64,000 nucleotides of DNA, from positions 186,001-250,000 of the forward strand of contig NDFF03000116.1 of assembly GCA_002150815.3 (NCBI GenBank), given 5' to 3'. Each line of letters begins with the position of its first letter. The stretch's first letter is position 1. This document shows, in pieces, positions 45,801 through 54,806 of this stretch. A program made the translations under genes and the position numbers. The notes beneath the pieces were generated by a model, which searched no databases, was not told where the DNA came from, and was given only the letters and a program-made list of their open reading frames with translations. Source of the DNA: Grammothele lineata (taxonomy: Eukaryota; Basidiomycota; Agaricomycetes; Polyporales; Polyporaceae).

Positions 45801-45850
45801 CTCGGAGGATCCGACGAGGGTAAAGAAGTTGAGAGAGGGGTTCTAGTCAA
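36845..45850 (-). CDS. retrotransposon Gag-Pol polyprotein with extra C-terminal domain
   Basis: 3001 codons without a stop or frameshift. Order: gag-like region with Pro-rich N-terminus and 'YDGRADVATFIQFTQQVNAY' (about 490-640); CCHC zinc knuckle C-x2-C-x4-H-x4-C near 756-769; long acidic region; aspartic protease 'LLDTGS' (catalytic Asp about 1382); reverse transcriptase with 'YLDD' at about 1702; RNase H ('TDGSHGG'); integrase HHCC zinc finger (about 2250-2300) and DDE core with 'GIDFVGP', 'VSDRDV' and 'GSTERAN'. Then a degenerate chromodomain-like segment ('IFEALWRSGDRTWVPYSLI', about 2630-2668), a hydrophobic stretch (about 2737-2760) and 237 further residues of unknown fold with a Lys/Glu-rich, coiled C-terminus. 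Every catalytic residue I looked for is present, so the element may be autonomous. Confidence 0.92.
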   Translation of the reverse strand: MTRTPLSTSLPSSDPPSLITSRPRLNPLKTQSPMAHFEDSSGGQTPPMQETVPGEFPVAVDDSVDAAFGSSLSSLPSAYESHHGPSGVRPELSFSPVAAAPSRYSSPGRQPVGLEEYYTPPRAESTPPRMTQNIFRAPFQPPSETSAGTEAAVPQQDGATPLRDLIDDSEEFPKTPANPTPVARPREGVLIDIPFAQCEPGSVLVSATPHSGPAVHSGALSAAQQKAVREAESTMTPGDRERFDRRMRAVTMRDPDYPTTTSDKSSDLPVSPPSPVAGPSAYEKGKSIDPRNWGAVSLEPEELDIEAQRRALRDFERLKSSRVVQQEERREVPGPPGISQSAPAPVKVPVGVAPHSDPASERIRELERELSEMRAQMRGLILAQSMASPPYASAPAPPAAPPQVPHAVPVSSVSGIFAQPPPPTVTASASANPIGSGTTWRPSAQIDPNSALGRAFSASAAVPPTGLAAPAQASANVAVAQAPATTTSRVPTWKPREPEKYDGRADVATFIQFTQQVNAYMDGYQLPQERRVFEVSNYLSGKAFNYYHFAASHDPTSWTLQSFYQGLFDHCFPGTFRQDMRDKLDRSRQRGRSVKEYVHELVGLMAIVGDDPLQARVRRFWKGLDDYIVQELYLKNYNMETISWEVLDTEATAIERAYEVGGARRQRPTAPAKPEQTPRPERSSGSSTASGRKHTSSGTNSAKPNSTPAARPARGSQSRPATTPGQGNKPRTERAPAQTPREPSRLSPEERAEHVAANKCFKCHEVGHMERNCPKANRVQSNKKGKPPGLTSFSVGLNLSEAEERRALSESTARIDEVSLGAVDLDGWETDSSGLPELVTPPASDDDSEWDADCDDFLDYRSELESDDASQCDSEDDAFAAHIGQWFHQPVQPPVAEEDTVVIPSEEDSESGFESLPDLDDITEDEQSPSDYSSGSDDSDDEMDESPMPDMGTYRIADLGDVPLSELQLPDVSLRKKSGWRHIIGDIRILCPEWPRNKAVGIARALERLFMDCLPFPVRGVKSNGGIRIVVMPVPENNGLLEIQDLYLSLALLCPAQIFLNPHLDLEAWYARRVRDALIGPFGLDDLEPGDLEQLFYAPEGEPSAPTAEAPPPPRPYSADRVRIDANPPRSRDLSWEPPAVGDLYRLRATAILEASRPYLADPDADNEIKFYLELDEDTYMLWGTGLSEPPELDRSWLREPDFDIAGWFRSRLRAEHVDCVPARERELMGDALVEGAAAVMEVHRPWHILDQLRYDSPRYASASVSDGVYIYDAYLRFFAVCPRELLENPRFDLPDWFAKQFYLCIDPPVFRSEHLRPGELEVYLTDSLPGNVLELNAVGDLPPLPAIQRNSATPRDFRRVVPEPLVVVVDINGHPARALLDTGSLADFMSTKLAHQLGITPDELAKPLPVQLAVQGSRAKINTGCNARIEYQGVSEERYFDLVNLQGYDLILGTPFLFQHRMTLTFHPSTVVIGSNAALPIEGKNVRAIASRAADVFEEDLEAARQHLREYAADICAEASDTPLPPLREINHTIPLKELSKVYTWRPSKCPDAHRASWIEKRDAYLKSGRWRMTNARTTSPMLLLTKPGTGVKGIPPRLRVVCDLRERNANTHKLSSPLPDMEGILRNVARMPYRSLIDGKDAYEQIRIEPDHVERTAMTTPDGNMVSLVLQQGDCNAVATYQSLMNHLFGHLIGKCMAVYLDDIVIFSSTLAEHIQHCKEVIDILRKEQLYLSATKLKFLCREMKVLGRVVDDEGIRMDPDKVDSVLNWKVPTNKELLRGFLGSVGYLADDIATVRIPMGILSSLTGSETSFVWDYTHQRAFDEIKRLVHAHREHHRKPLDYSATAPPIWLVTDGSHGGIAGVVCQGEDYKVARVAAFFSAKLTSAQSNYPVHEIEMLAGVEAMLRHRDILLGCSFTWVTDHKGLIHLMGQKNLSGRQARWLEAISEYDFKVQYTPGVENVLADALSRIYSNDAPGTVRAASEYTEHDEHEKLRQHLAAQAISAPVLTGMEAMAAVMTEPLRRSARHASSRAEGASVPAAPPGRVPRTVVPVVKPPRQAATPRARARSRERAQSPSPPETISAPEGVSKETAPGAKPAVARQRKASAPPAPAETGRPETAREFSKRIKRVVLRVADEGREGASPGNGSDNSVTEALAPPAQSEDISHPPAVALEDRFLEHVSAASDGLDLMANLRDRYSEDPFFAKILENQKFHKNFRVEDGLVFIMVQGQKLLCIPRILVGERSVREIVILHAHSLLAHLGAYKTLGLLRDHVWWKTMSQDVLEFCRTCQTCKRSKPSNQKPYGLLNPLAVPGRPWQIIGIDFVGPLPESKNRDGSFNAITTIIDLLTGMVHLVPSRINYTAREVAELVFAEVYKHHGVPEAIVSDRDVLFTSLFWTHLHSLIGTELRMSSAYHPESDGSTERANRTVGQMLRQCIGPRQKDWVARLPGIEFAINTARSDTTGFAPFFLNTGRMPRAMVWNDASKEEYPGVRAFAQRVKNAIMAAHDSVIAARVKQTRDANRRRRPAPFAEGDLVYLSTKNISLPKGYSRKLAPKYIGPYRILHDFGNYSYRLELPADLKRRGVHDVFHASLLRVHEPNDDRLFPGRLVSQVADLEETEGEWAIDKLLSHRGSGKDAIFEALWRSGDRTWVPYSLIAHLDVVKAYLEVLDATSITELPAGSGEPPADDPQVFLGALAVSGGRDEDITASEDDEGLVSSPQPSLRTLELLASRPALSLIIHTILLTIHSLLLTFTIVLSSTTMPLQSKVFEHPGIRRLDACGDLLIEDPAARDITWRFASPGVRLFCRFDRLLRERGFNPKANAYPAGYDTFARLFNALDGVEFGFCTVANDGAVTVVRKPIGVDTLSPILLRDEPRRYTAEQELLIEKLLWQQKRDEIRRAEKAEAAREQRRAKRDREEDLELPAAPPRKAKTHQPREPTPQAGPSGSSHFDGLQDFVAEDDEDAEGEDDVEMEKQDKQGEKKKKKGGKNANAMETGQ

Positions 45851-45895
45851 GCAGAGAGTCGAGTCGAGGTAGAGAGTAGACGACTGTCAAAAATA

Positions 45896-46181
45896 TGTAA
45901 CCGTCGCGATCCCGTGGGAACGTTGTGGTCACACGATGTAAGGGAGAGCGGACGAGGCACAGACAGGTTGCAAGTCTGCTGGTATTCGCAAGTACGCTGA
46001 GCAGCTACTACCACGACTCTACACACATATATACGATTCTTTGGATGGTCCGTGCGCTATCGTCAGGGAACGCCCCCATCTACGGGACGTATGGAGCTCC
46101 GGGGTACCGCGAGGTCGAGCGGGTGCCGGCCGATAACGTGACCTGGGGAGTAACGCGTGACCGAGAGACGTGTCCGTTACA
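45896..46181 (-). repeat. 5' LTR (right copy)
   Basis: 286 bp, TGTAACCG...CCGTTACA. It abuts the end of the interrupted gene at 46182. The minus-strand sequence just inside it does not start with the TGG expected of a standard tRNA primer-binding site. Confidence 0.92.
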
Positions 46182-46953
46182 CTATCAGCGACAAATCGAG
46201 CATTCGGAGTCGCAAATGACGCACAATCTCAGGTGTTTGCCCGTTCAATTCCTTCTTCTTCAGATCAACCCACTTTACGAGATCCCTGGCGCGCTGCTCG
46301 CGGACGTCAGGAAAGACGTCCAGCAACTTGCGGCGGACAATTCCGTCCGCTTCAAGTGTTCCGAGTGAGCAAGACAGGCATAAAAACGCGTAACGGAGAC
46401 ACGTACGAGGGAGGTGGGGAGGCCACCTCGTCTGGACATACTTAATTTCCGGGAACAAGTGCCGGAAGCGGCTGGGGAACCAGTGCTCCGCGTACTTCTC
46501 CGCCGCCTCGTCCAGGGGCAGGTCCGGGCGCGGGAGGCCTTGCTTCACGATCTCCATGCGGCACGGGAGAAGCCACAGTTTTCGGACAACACGAGGCGGA
46601 TCGTCTGGGTGATGGAAGTGAACGGGCGTGAAGGTGGGGCTGTCGACGACGATGTGCAGTTGGTAGTAGAGGAACGCGAGGTCGACGACGCTGTTGTGTT
46701 TGAGCGATTCCTCCGAGTGGCCGTATACCTGGACCAAGAGGCGGCCAATCGCTGGTCGAGAGAAGAGGAAGCCTCCCATATAGATCGTGACATCTCTGAC
46801 GGGAAGCAGAGGAAGAACCCGACGAACGACTACCTCGCCCTTAGGACCATCTGTAGGCATTTGATTACTTGATCGCTGAAGTTTATCGCCTGATTTTCCA
46901 AGGTCTGGAGCCTGCGGAGGAACGGGTAGCGTGGTGACTGCGCGGTCACCCAT
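46177..46953 (-). CDS. unrecognised protein, 3' end cut by the retrotransposon LTR
   Basis: The frame runs from the ATG at 46953-46951 ('MGDRAVTTLPVPPQAPDLGK') to a TAA whose bases lie inside the LTR; the native sequence ends at 46182 after 'LRLRMLDLSLI'. Visible length is 258 residues with the last codon LTR-derived. Possibly conserved segments: 'VRDVTIYMGGFLFSRPAIGR', 'AFLYYQLHIVVDSPTFTPVH', 'KYAEHWFPSRFRHLFPEIK'. I do not recognise the family. The stretch after 'FPEIK' may include an unspliced intron, but no acceptor restores the downstream frame cleanly. The original C-terminus is not recognisable beyond the left LTR, so the gene is either truncated but expressed or dead. Confidence 0.5.
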   Translation of the reverse strand: MGDRAVTTLPVPPQAPDLGKSGDKLQRSSNQMPTDGPKGEVVVRRVLPLLPVRDVTIYMGGFLFSRPAIGRLLVQVYGHSEESLKHNSVVDLAFLYYQLHIVVDSPTFTPVHFHHPDDPPRVVRKLWLLPCRMEIVKQGLPRPDLPLDEAAEKYAEHWFPSRFRHLFPEIKYVQTRWPPHLPRTCLRYAFLCLSCSLGTLEADGIVRRKLLDVFPDVREQRARDLVKWVDLKKKELNGQTPEIVRHLRLRMLDLSLIV

Positions 46954-47333
46954 ATCGAGAACTAAAGAAAGGATACTTGCGTCCGACCGTCGACGTCCGT
47001 TGAACGTTGAACGTTCAACTTCAACGCCGGGGTCAACTGATCACGTGCTCAAAGTAATGTAGCCTCGACGCGACTTGGACCAAGTCACGACAAACCGATC
47101 CGGGAGGCGCACGAGTTCGTGCCCATAAAGGAACGCTCTCTCAACTGCATGCAATCCATCAAGGACGCATCTCTATCACCGTTGCTAGCCGGCACAACGT
47201 AGGTGGGGACGATCACGGCAACCGAACTACTTTACACGTAAAGAAACACCGCTTCGTATCACACATTTCCAAACCCAACCGTAACCACGATTTCAGTAGC
47301 CCACCGACACCTTCAAGTCGAAAGAGCCGCCGC
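46954..47333. other. intergenic spacer
   Basis: 380 bp between two minus-strand genes. A short palindromic run (gttgaacgttgaacgttcaac) sits at about 47000-47020. No gene. Confidence 0.45.
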
Positions 47334-49748
47334 TCACTTCTTGGCGAGCACGATGCAAGTACGCGAGGGGATGTACACCTGTAGCCCATATCGCCTCAGA
47401 CTCTCCGTCTCCGCCTCTCCCCCCAGCGGCGCTGGTACACTCACCTGCGTGAAGTTCTTCCGCCCGTTCCACTCCAGGGCCGTCGTCGGGTACGACCCCC
47501 CGGGTCCGACGTTCTCGAACCCCCCGAAGCGCTTCTCGTCGCTCGCCAGCACGACCGTGTACTCTCCCGGCGTCTCCACGCCGACGCGGTAGTCCGTGAA
47601 GGACTGCGTCGGGTGGAAGTTGAAGACGAAGAGGAGGCCCGCGCGCTCGTAGACGACCATCTTGTCGCCCTCGTGCTTGAGCGAGACGTATGCGGGCTCG
47701 GCGTGCAGCCAGCCGTATTGCTCCTCGGTGCGGTTCATGGCCTTGTCGAACTCGTTGAGGTACTTGTACCGCAGGAGGGGGTCGTCGACGACGTTCCATT
47801 GGCGGCGGGCGTATTGGAATGAGTTGTTGTTGCCTTGGCGGGGGAAGTCGAGCCACTAGGAATGTTTAGGCGTTAGCATACCGTCCGTCTAGACAAGCCA
47901 AGGTCGTCACCTCGGGATGACCAAACTCGTTTCCTTCGAAGTTCAAGTAACCTTCGCCGCCCAAGGAGTGCACCAAAAGTCTACAGCGGCATCAGAGATG
48001 GTTCTACAGCAAAAGGCATCAGACGAACCGAATCATCTTGTGCAACGCAATTCCACGCGCGATGACAGGTGTGTACTCCGTCAAGTCCGACATGTTCGTG
48101 TACATCTCTTTGTCCATCAACCAGAACGCGAGCGTCTTGTCGCCCACGAGCGCCTGGTCGTGGCTCTCCGCGTACGCGATGCTCTTCTCCCCGTACCGGC
48201 GGTTGGTCAGAGTGTGGACGATGTTGCCCATGTCCCACTCGTCGTCCTGCTTGTGCTTGAGGAGCTTGATCCACATGTCGGGGATGGCCATGGAGAGACG
48301 GTAGTCGAACCCGACTCCTCCTTTCGGAACCGGTGCGCATAGGAGCGGCATACCAGAGACGTCCTCGGCAATGGTGATTGCGTTCGGGTAGAGGGTATGC
48401 ATCGCATCGTTCGCCTGCCGCTAGTTAGTACGGCCGCGTCTAAAAGCAACCAGCAAGCGTACCAGCATGAGGTAGACGATGGCTTCCAGGTCTGCGGAGT
48501 CTCCGAAGTACTCGTGGTATCCCCCAGAGAAGCCGGCGCCGATGCCGTGGTGGTGGTACATCATACTAGTGACACCATCGAACCGGAAGCCGTCGAACTG
48601 GTATCTCTCCATCCAGAAACGGAGGTTGCTCATCAGGAATCGGAGGACCTCATGGTGGCCATAGTTGAAGAGGCGACTGTCCCAGAGTTCGTGACGCCCA
48701 CGAGCGCCTTCGTGGAAGTAGAGATGGTCAGTACCGTCGAAGTGGTTGAGGCCATCGAGAACGTTTTTGCAAGCGTGAGAATGGACAATGTCGAGGAGGA
48801 CAGTGATGCCCATGCCATGCGCGGTGTCTATGAGCTCCTTTAGCTCTTCTGGGGTACCATACCGGGAGCTCGCGGCGAAGAAGCTGGTGACCTGATATCC
48901 AAACGCTTATTTGTGTTGAAATGAGCACACCTTCAATTGCATATACAAGAGAAGCTCACAGGCATAGTATGCATGTTCCATAATGGCCATGAGCTGGATA
49001 ATGTTGTAACCCAGGTCCTTGATGCGGGGTAGAATGTCTCTCGTGAACTCCTTATACGTTCCGACACGGTGTTCGGAGGTGGAGATGCCGACATGAGCTT
49101 CGTAGATACGAGCGCTTTTCGGCGGAGGAGGGCGGGGATGTTTGAACTGGTACACTTGATCCGCTGGAGGGTTCCAAAATCTGGCTTCATAGACGGGAGA
49201 CACCGAAAGGTCTTGGGTAACGCGCTTTATCCAAGCGGGAATGCGCTCGATGCGTTCGCCGCTAGTAAGTATCATGGAGACCTAGAAGGATCGTCATCGA
49301 ATCTGGCATACCGTCATTGACGTAAGAGCACACCTTAATCTTGGAGTCGTGAGGGATCGCGCATTCGCCGTTCTTTGGAGGAACGGTGATCTCCCAGACA
49401 CCGTACTCATTCTTGGTCATAGGATGAGAGATTCTATTCCAGCTGTCTAAGAGGGGAATATGAAGGCGAGTCTTTGCGCGCGCGATGTCACTCACTGAAG
49501 TCACCGATCAAGACGGCCTCCTTCGCGTTGGGGGCCCACTCGCGGTAGGTGACGGAGCCATCGGGAGCAGCGTTAAAGCCAAACTTGAGGTAGCCTTTGG
49601 TGAACTGATCGTAACCGCCCTCGACGGACTCTATGGTATCCTTCCACCTTCTGAAGAGGTCGTGGCGGTAGGTGATATGGGAAGTGTGATCCCCGATCCA
49701 GGGATCGACCTCGAGGACGGTCTTGCTATCCAAGGGCGCGGTGGGCAT
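47334..49748 (-). CDS. 1,4-alpha-glucan (glycogen) branching enzyme
   Basis: Transfers alpha-1,4 glucan segments to alpha-1,6 branch points during cytosolic glycogen synthesis. The ATG at 49748 starts '[20 protein letters not shown]'. An N-terminal CBM48-type domain ('[20 protein letters not shown]', the last codons split by an intron at about 49496) precedes the GH13 barrel: '[20 protein letters not shown]' (region I), '[18 protein letters not shown]' with the nucleophile Asp, '[12 protein letters not shown]' with the acid/base Glu, and '[15 protein letters not shown]' with the transition-state Asp. The C-terminal beta domain ends '[13 protein letters not shown]' at the TGA at 47334. At least seven exons; catalytic residues are all present. 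Start choice follows family alignment, since upstream in-frame codons to 49922 look like leader. Confidence 0.93.
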
Positions 49749-50211
49749 GGCGCAAGTTGGGGGGATCGGGGGACGAAGATGGGGGTATCTGCAGAGACGG
49801 GGCTGCGGGGCGAGGGAGGGGAAGGCGGACCTCGAGAGCTCTGGCGGGACGGGGATGTGCGCGGCGCATGATCTGGCCGTTTTGAGAGACGCGTCGAGCA
49901 CATCTCCAGGACAAGACGTCACCGGTCTGCTATCACGTGCCCGTGCCTTCTGCCAGCTTCTGGAGAGTCGATCTCAGATCCCCGCTCGCACCCCGGCGCT
50001 CGCTTGGGTGTTGCGGGGCATTCCCGGCGGATCGTCGCGGCCCGAGAGAGTGGGCGCTAGTGAGCTCGCTGGCGTGCCTGCCCCAGACCGACGCCTCCAT
50101 CGCGCATCGCTCTCTCCTCCAGGACACATCCGTCCCTTTCGCTCTTCACTTCGCCCTCGCCGTCTACCGCATGCTGCGCATACAGTAGCTTGCGCCTATT
50201 TTCCTACCACC
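49749..50211. other. divergent promoter region
   Basis: 463 bp between the starts of the branching enzyme and the spermidine-synthase-like gene. No separate gene supported. Confidence 0.45.
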
Positions 50212-52422
50212 ATGTCCGCCAGTCCACCGCAGAAGCCGAAGGCGAACCCGTTACACATCGCGCTCACGAGGCTCTCCGCCATCGGCGTCTTGCTGGGGCT
50301 CTCCCTCGTCACCTGGGCCTACCGCCGCGCCCTCGAACCCCAGTACGGCTCCGCACCCACCAACTTGCACCTCACAAAGGTCGTGTGGTCTGCCTCCATC
50401 CTAGGCAGCTTCGCCCCCACCGTTCCAACTTCTCGGGCTACCCTCGGTCTGGCTCTCCTCCTGTATGCGCTGCCTAACGCGACGTACTACGTCCCGGCCT
50501 ACACCGCCAGGCTGCATGATCCCGTATGGGGTCCAGTCGCGACCCATTTGATTGTGCTGCTGCCAGTGTTATCTCTTGGAGTCGCGATCGTGAAGGGGCT
50601 ACAGGTAAGAATATTTTGTCATGGGTCCCATAGAGGGTTATTCACTTGCGGTAGGAAGCACCCTACTTAAAAGGCGACGCGGCGGCACCCCAATCATCCA
50701 TCACCCTGCCTGTATGCGCAACTGCCGTGAACGCTCTCCAAGGTCTGTGGCCCGCGGTCCCGTTACTAGCTGAATATAACACAACGCAAATCGTGAGCGC
50801 TTTGGTGTATGACTATTCGCACTTACTCATAGGAGCAGTTCCTCCAAATCGGCACCGCGTGCATGTCACTTTGGGCTATCGCGCCCTTCTTGCCAGATGT
50901 CCACCCCCCTCCTCCCGCAGCTGCTCCTGCAGCCGTACCCAGTACGCCCCCCACTCCAAACAGCAAGGGCAAGAAGAAGAAAGGAGAAGCAGAGAAACCC
51001 GCCGCCGCTGCTGCCGCACCTCCCCCACCTCCCAAGCCCAAATCCGAGTCGTCATGGTTAGACAAGAGTCGCATAGCTATCATTCCCATCTTGCCGTTCT
51101 TGACGTCCGCGGTTCTCGGTGCACCCACTCTGCCTCACCCATTACTCGAGCCCTACAACCACCCGTCCTTCCCCTTGACGATCCTTTCCTCCGCAGAGTC
51201 CACGTACTCCAGCGTCGTCGTCGTAGGGGAGACGAATGCGCCCGAGTTTGACGCTTTGAATGGCGTCAATCACCTGCGCTACCTGCGCGCCGGGCATTCT
51301 CTCCTGGGCGGGGTCTGGGTCGGTCCCAAAGCCAACGCGTTTGAGGGTTCACTTCCCGAAGACGAGTCGGGCAACAAGCTGGGCGATTCCATATACACCG
51401 CGTTCGTCCTCCAAGAAGCCGCGCTGTTGGCGAAGAAGCAGGGCAACGCGCAGCCGAAGAACGCGCTCGCGATGTACGTCTCCCCCGTTCCTCCCGTGCC
51501 TGCGCTTCTGTACTGATGGTTTGCAGTGGTCTAGGTATTGGGGTCGCGGCGAGCTCCTTCATGCGGCAGGGCATCGCCACCACGATAGTGGAGATCGACC
51601 CTGCCGTATACGACGCCGCGCGCCAGTTCTTCGGGCTCCCGTCCGGGCCCGGCCACGTCTTCCTCGAGGACGCGCGCGGCTGGGTGCACAATCGCAGCGC
51701 CATCGCCGCCGCACCTGAAGCGGGGGCGGAGGCGACGCTCTACGATATCGTCGTCCACGACTGCTTCTCTGGCGGCGGAATCCCGGCGCATCTGTACACG
51801 CAGGAGTTCTGGCAGGAGCTGAAGACCATCGTCGCGCCCGATGGGGTGATCGCCGTCGTGAGTTCTCGCTGCCGCGCCCTCTGTCTGCGAGCGAGCGAAG
51901 CGGGCTTATCGCTGACGCTTCTCCCACCTTTTCCCCTCCCTAGAACTTTGCTGGGGTTCTGGAGACGGACTCCGCGAAGGCGCTGATCCTCACTCTACAA
52001 GACACCTTCCCACATTGCCGGGCGTTCTACGACGCGATGGAGATCCCGGCGAACGTCACGACCGAGTTCCTGAACTGGGTAAGGGCCGCCTCTCTCCCCA
52101 TCCTGCGTCGATTACTCAACTGACCGGGATGTCTTCCTCTTAGGTGTTCTTCTGCACGCCCTCCTCCACACCGCTCGAGTTCCGCAAAGCGAAACACGCA
52201 GACTACCGCGGCTCACACCTCCGCAAGCACGTCTTCTCCAATCTCCCAGAGCGCGAGAGCGACATCTCCGCCGTGGGCGCGGACCTCACTCCGGAGAAAC
52301 GCGAGCGGTTGATCCTGAAGGACGCGGCGAACCCGCTCGGGGAGTGGCAGCAGAAGGAGGCGATTCACCACTGGAAGATCATGCGGGACGTGCTGCCGGA
52401 CGTGTTTTGGGAGACGTATTAG
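50212..52422 (+). CDS. membrane-anchored spermidine/spermine-synthase-like SAM-dependent enzyme
   Basis: Exon 1 (50212-50604) encodes four hydrophobic segments ('LSAIGVLLGLSLVTWAYRRA', 'VVWSASILGSFAPTV', 'LGLALLLYALPNATYYV', 'LIVLLPVLSLGVAIVKG'). A middle exon between 50650 and 50745 joins in a way I could not settle. From 50833 come another hydrophobic segment, a Pro/Ala/Lys linker (about 50910-51050), then the catalytic domain: 'YSSVVVVGETN', 'GLGIGVAASSFMRQG' (SAM loop), 'TIVEIDPAVYDAARQFFGLP' (acidic Asp/Glu at the end of beta 2) and 'YDIVVHDCFSGGGIPAHLYT' (the D-x-F/G region). It ends 'MRDVLPDVFWETY'. Fungal proteins of this layout are annotated as spermine/spermidine synthase family; substrate is not proven and could be a methyltransferase target. 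Confidence 0.75.
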
Positions 52423-52723
52423 GTTGGGGTGGGGTGGTGTATTTGTACGCGCGCGAGTGTTTCCTTTGTCGTCTAAAATATGACTGTTTTTGCCATTGCC
52501 AGGATTTTAAGTTCTGTTTTTTCTCTCTCAGAACCGCCTTTGTAAGGCACACAAAGCTAAACATTCAACGCCGGAGCTCTTGACGGCGTTTGTAGGGTCG
52601 CGTTTGACATGCACAGGTTATTGATGCCACATACAGCGCTGGTGCCTGCCTAAAGGCCTTTGCTCTGTCGGCGTGACGCTGTTGTCCTGGAGTTTGTTAC
52701 TAAACCACGATCTACCTAGTAGG
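52423..52723. other. intergenic spacer
   Basis: About 300 bp between two plus-strand genes; 3' UTR of one and promoter of the next. Confidence 0.45.
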
Positions 52724-53697
52724 ATGTCCCGCGCATTGCTCAAGGTTCGTTTACTCGTCTCCATGTTTACAGAATGCTGACGCGTCGATCAGGTTATTAT
52801 TCTGGGCGATAGCGGGTACGTTCGTCACGGCGTCTTGCTGGATCATAATTGCTGAAACTCGCGAGATTGCAGTGTTGGGAAGACCTCGCTCATGAACCAG
52901 TTCGTGACCAAGCGTTTCAACAGCCATTATAGAGCCACTATCGGCGCCGACTTGTGAGCAGCTAATACCCTCAAACCTCACATCAACGTGACGCTAAACC
53001 CTTTATAGTCTCACAAAAGAAGTCGTGGTCGACGACATGCCAGTGACCATCCAGGCAAGTCCCAATCCCAGAAACATACTTCTCCAGGACGCCCAACTAA
53101 CCCCAAATGCCTCTTCGCCCGCAATAGCTCTGGGACACAGCGGGGCAAGAACGCTTCCAGTCGCTCGGCGTCGCCTTCTACCGCGGCGCGGACTGCTGCG
53201 TGCTCGTGTTCGACGTGTCCAGCGCGCGCTCGTTCGACGCGCTCGACGGCTGGCGGGACGAGCTCCTCCTGCACGCGAGCCCGGGCTCGGACGCGTTCCC
53301 GTTCGTGCTGCTCGGGAATAAGGTCGACGTGCCGGAGGGTCGGCGTGAGGTACGTTGTGGCGCGCACTCGTGAGCCACTTCAAATTGTTGGTGCTCAATG
53401 GTGAGTGGCTTTTTTGTAGGTGACGCAGGAGCGCGCGATGGCGTGGTGCGAGAGCAAAGGTGGTATTCCCTACTACGAAACCTCGGCTAAGGAGGCCGTC
53501 AACGTCGAACAAGCGTTCGAGGAGGCTGCGAGGAACGCGCTGTTGCGGGAGCGTGTGGACGAACCGTGAGTGCACCCTGAACGAAACTTTCCGTCACCTA
53601 CCATTAAGCTAAACAGGACCCATGGCTTGACAGATATTTGGACTATCTTGTCCGCGTAGACACCGAAAGTTCACAGAAGTCTGGCTGTGACTGTTAG
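52724..53697 (+). CDS. YPT7: Rab7-type small GTPase Ypt7
   Basis: Seven exons: 52724-52744, 52793-52815, 52873-52953, 53009-53054, 53128-53349, 53420-53565 and 53634-53697; phases agree; 200 residues. P-loop 'GDSGVGKTS' (split across an intron), switch I '[15 protein letters not shown]', switch II '[20 protein letters not shown]' (Rab7-specific), 'GNKVD' and 'ETSAKE' base-binding motifs, and C-terminal 'SSQKSGCDC' for double geranylgeranylation. Ypt7/Rab7 drives late endosome, autophagosome and vacuole fusion with the HOPS complex. Intron 4 (53055-53127) starts with GC (CAG/gcaagt), a GC-AG intron with an otherwise perfect donor. The last acceptor at 53631-53633 was chosen because it alone brings the prenylation motif into frame. 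Confidence 0.93.
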
Positions 53698-54806
53698 AAC
53701 TGGTCGCGAAAAGGGGCTTGGGCTGTAGTCCTGAAGCGGCAGACATGTTTGTAAGGGGCCGGATGAGGGACACACCTCCAGCTATTCTTTGGGAAGATGC
53801 GCCCAGTGGACAGGTTCATAGCCAACGTGAGTTCCAGTGCGCGGAGTATTCATGATTGGACGATGCGAGCAAAAGCTTGGCTATTAGTAGCGCCAGGAAG
53901 TTCGTCATTCGAGGCGCGAGAACGTAAGGCGGTTTAGGTTCCCTAGTGTGCTATTACAGTATGTATCCATACTTTTGTACTAGTCCGTAACTACGGCACA
54001 TTCGCCTGCATTTTCGCGGATGCGTTGCATGTGCCAGAGTCGAGTACTACAGCGGCGGATGAAGTGTCCCGGCAGCCGCTGGCCCGGGGGGCACCCGCCA
54101 TCCTGTCAGACGTATTTTTGAACACAGATGAGCCTTTCCCGCATAATTGGACTGCTACATACCTATGAAAACTGTGAGAGATTGAGGAAGGGCCAGATTC
54201 AGAGACTTAGACGCATGTCGTCAGTACATCAGTTCTCCCACGTGTTGAGCGTCTCCGATCGGAGTTTCAATTCCGGCGTGCGAACGAGAGCGAACGAGTC
54301 GTTCCAGCACTGAGCAAACTCCTCTTGCCATAGAACATCATTTTGTATCTCACGGCTGGTTCTTTCCTTCCTTGCCGAAATACGACAACGCTGTCAAAAG
54401 ATAACCGAACACATGCCAAGTCAAAGAGGTATTTCGAGAACGGAAGAGTCAAGGGCGACCTTTTTCAACGGCTTCAACGGCTGGAACCTAGGCAGCCACC
54501 TGGGCCTTCTTAAACTTCTCACCTTGACCTAGCAGACGACGCCGTCTCTGAGCTTACAACTACCTCCCAGTCAGTCTTTGCTGAATCCACGAATGTCCGC
54601 CGAAGCGTTCAGAAACCAAAATGTCTCCGGCCTCCGCCACATCTTCAACGCGGTTGAACGTCCGAGTCGGTCAGCATGGGAGGTCTCCTCCGCGGGAATG
54701 TTGGTCGCGATCTGTGCTAGTCAGATACTTCTACTCTCGAAGCTTTACCTGATTCTTTACCAGAATAAACTTCATTCCTTCCCCCTTTCCCCGTGCGACG
54801 GCCGTC
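53698..54806. other. intergenic
   Basis: No supported gene. The open frame beginning at 54578 shows no family signature in its first part and runs out of frame with the relic that follows. Confidence 0.4.

Larger units (their letters stand above)
36521..46181 (-). mobile_element. Ty3/Gypsy LTR retrotransposon (chromovirus-like), nearly intact
   Basis: Two LTRs flank a 9.1-kb interior with one long gag-pol frame on the minus strand. The 5' LTR is therefore the right-hand copy and the 3' LTR the left-hand one. The pol order protease-RT-RNase H-integrase places it in Ty3/Gypsy; a weak chromodomain-like segment after the integrase suggests a chromovirus. LTR-LTR divergence is three substitutions in 286 bp, so insertion is recent. 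The outer 5-bp flanks differ (ccacc left, ctatc right), so no target-site duplication is seen. Confidence 0.92.

Noticed and set aside
49749..50211. N-terminal extension of the branching enzyme up to 49922
   Set aside because: The extra residues are low complexity, and family members begin close to the chosen ATG at 49748.
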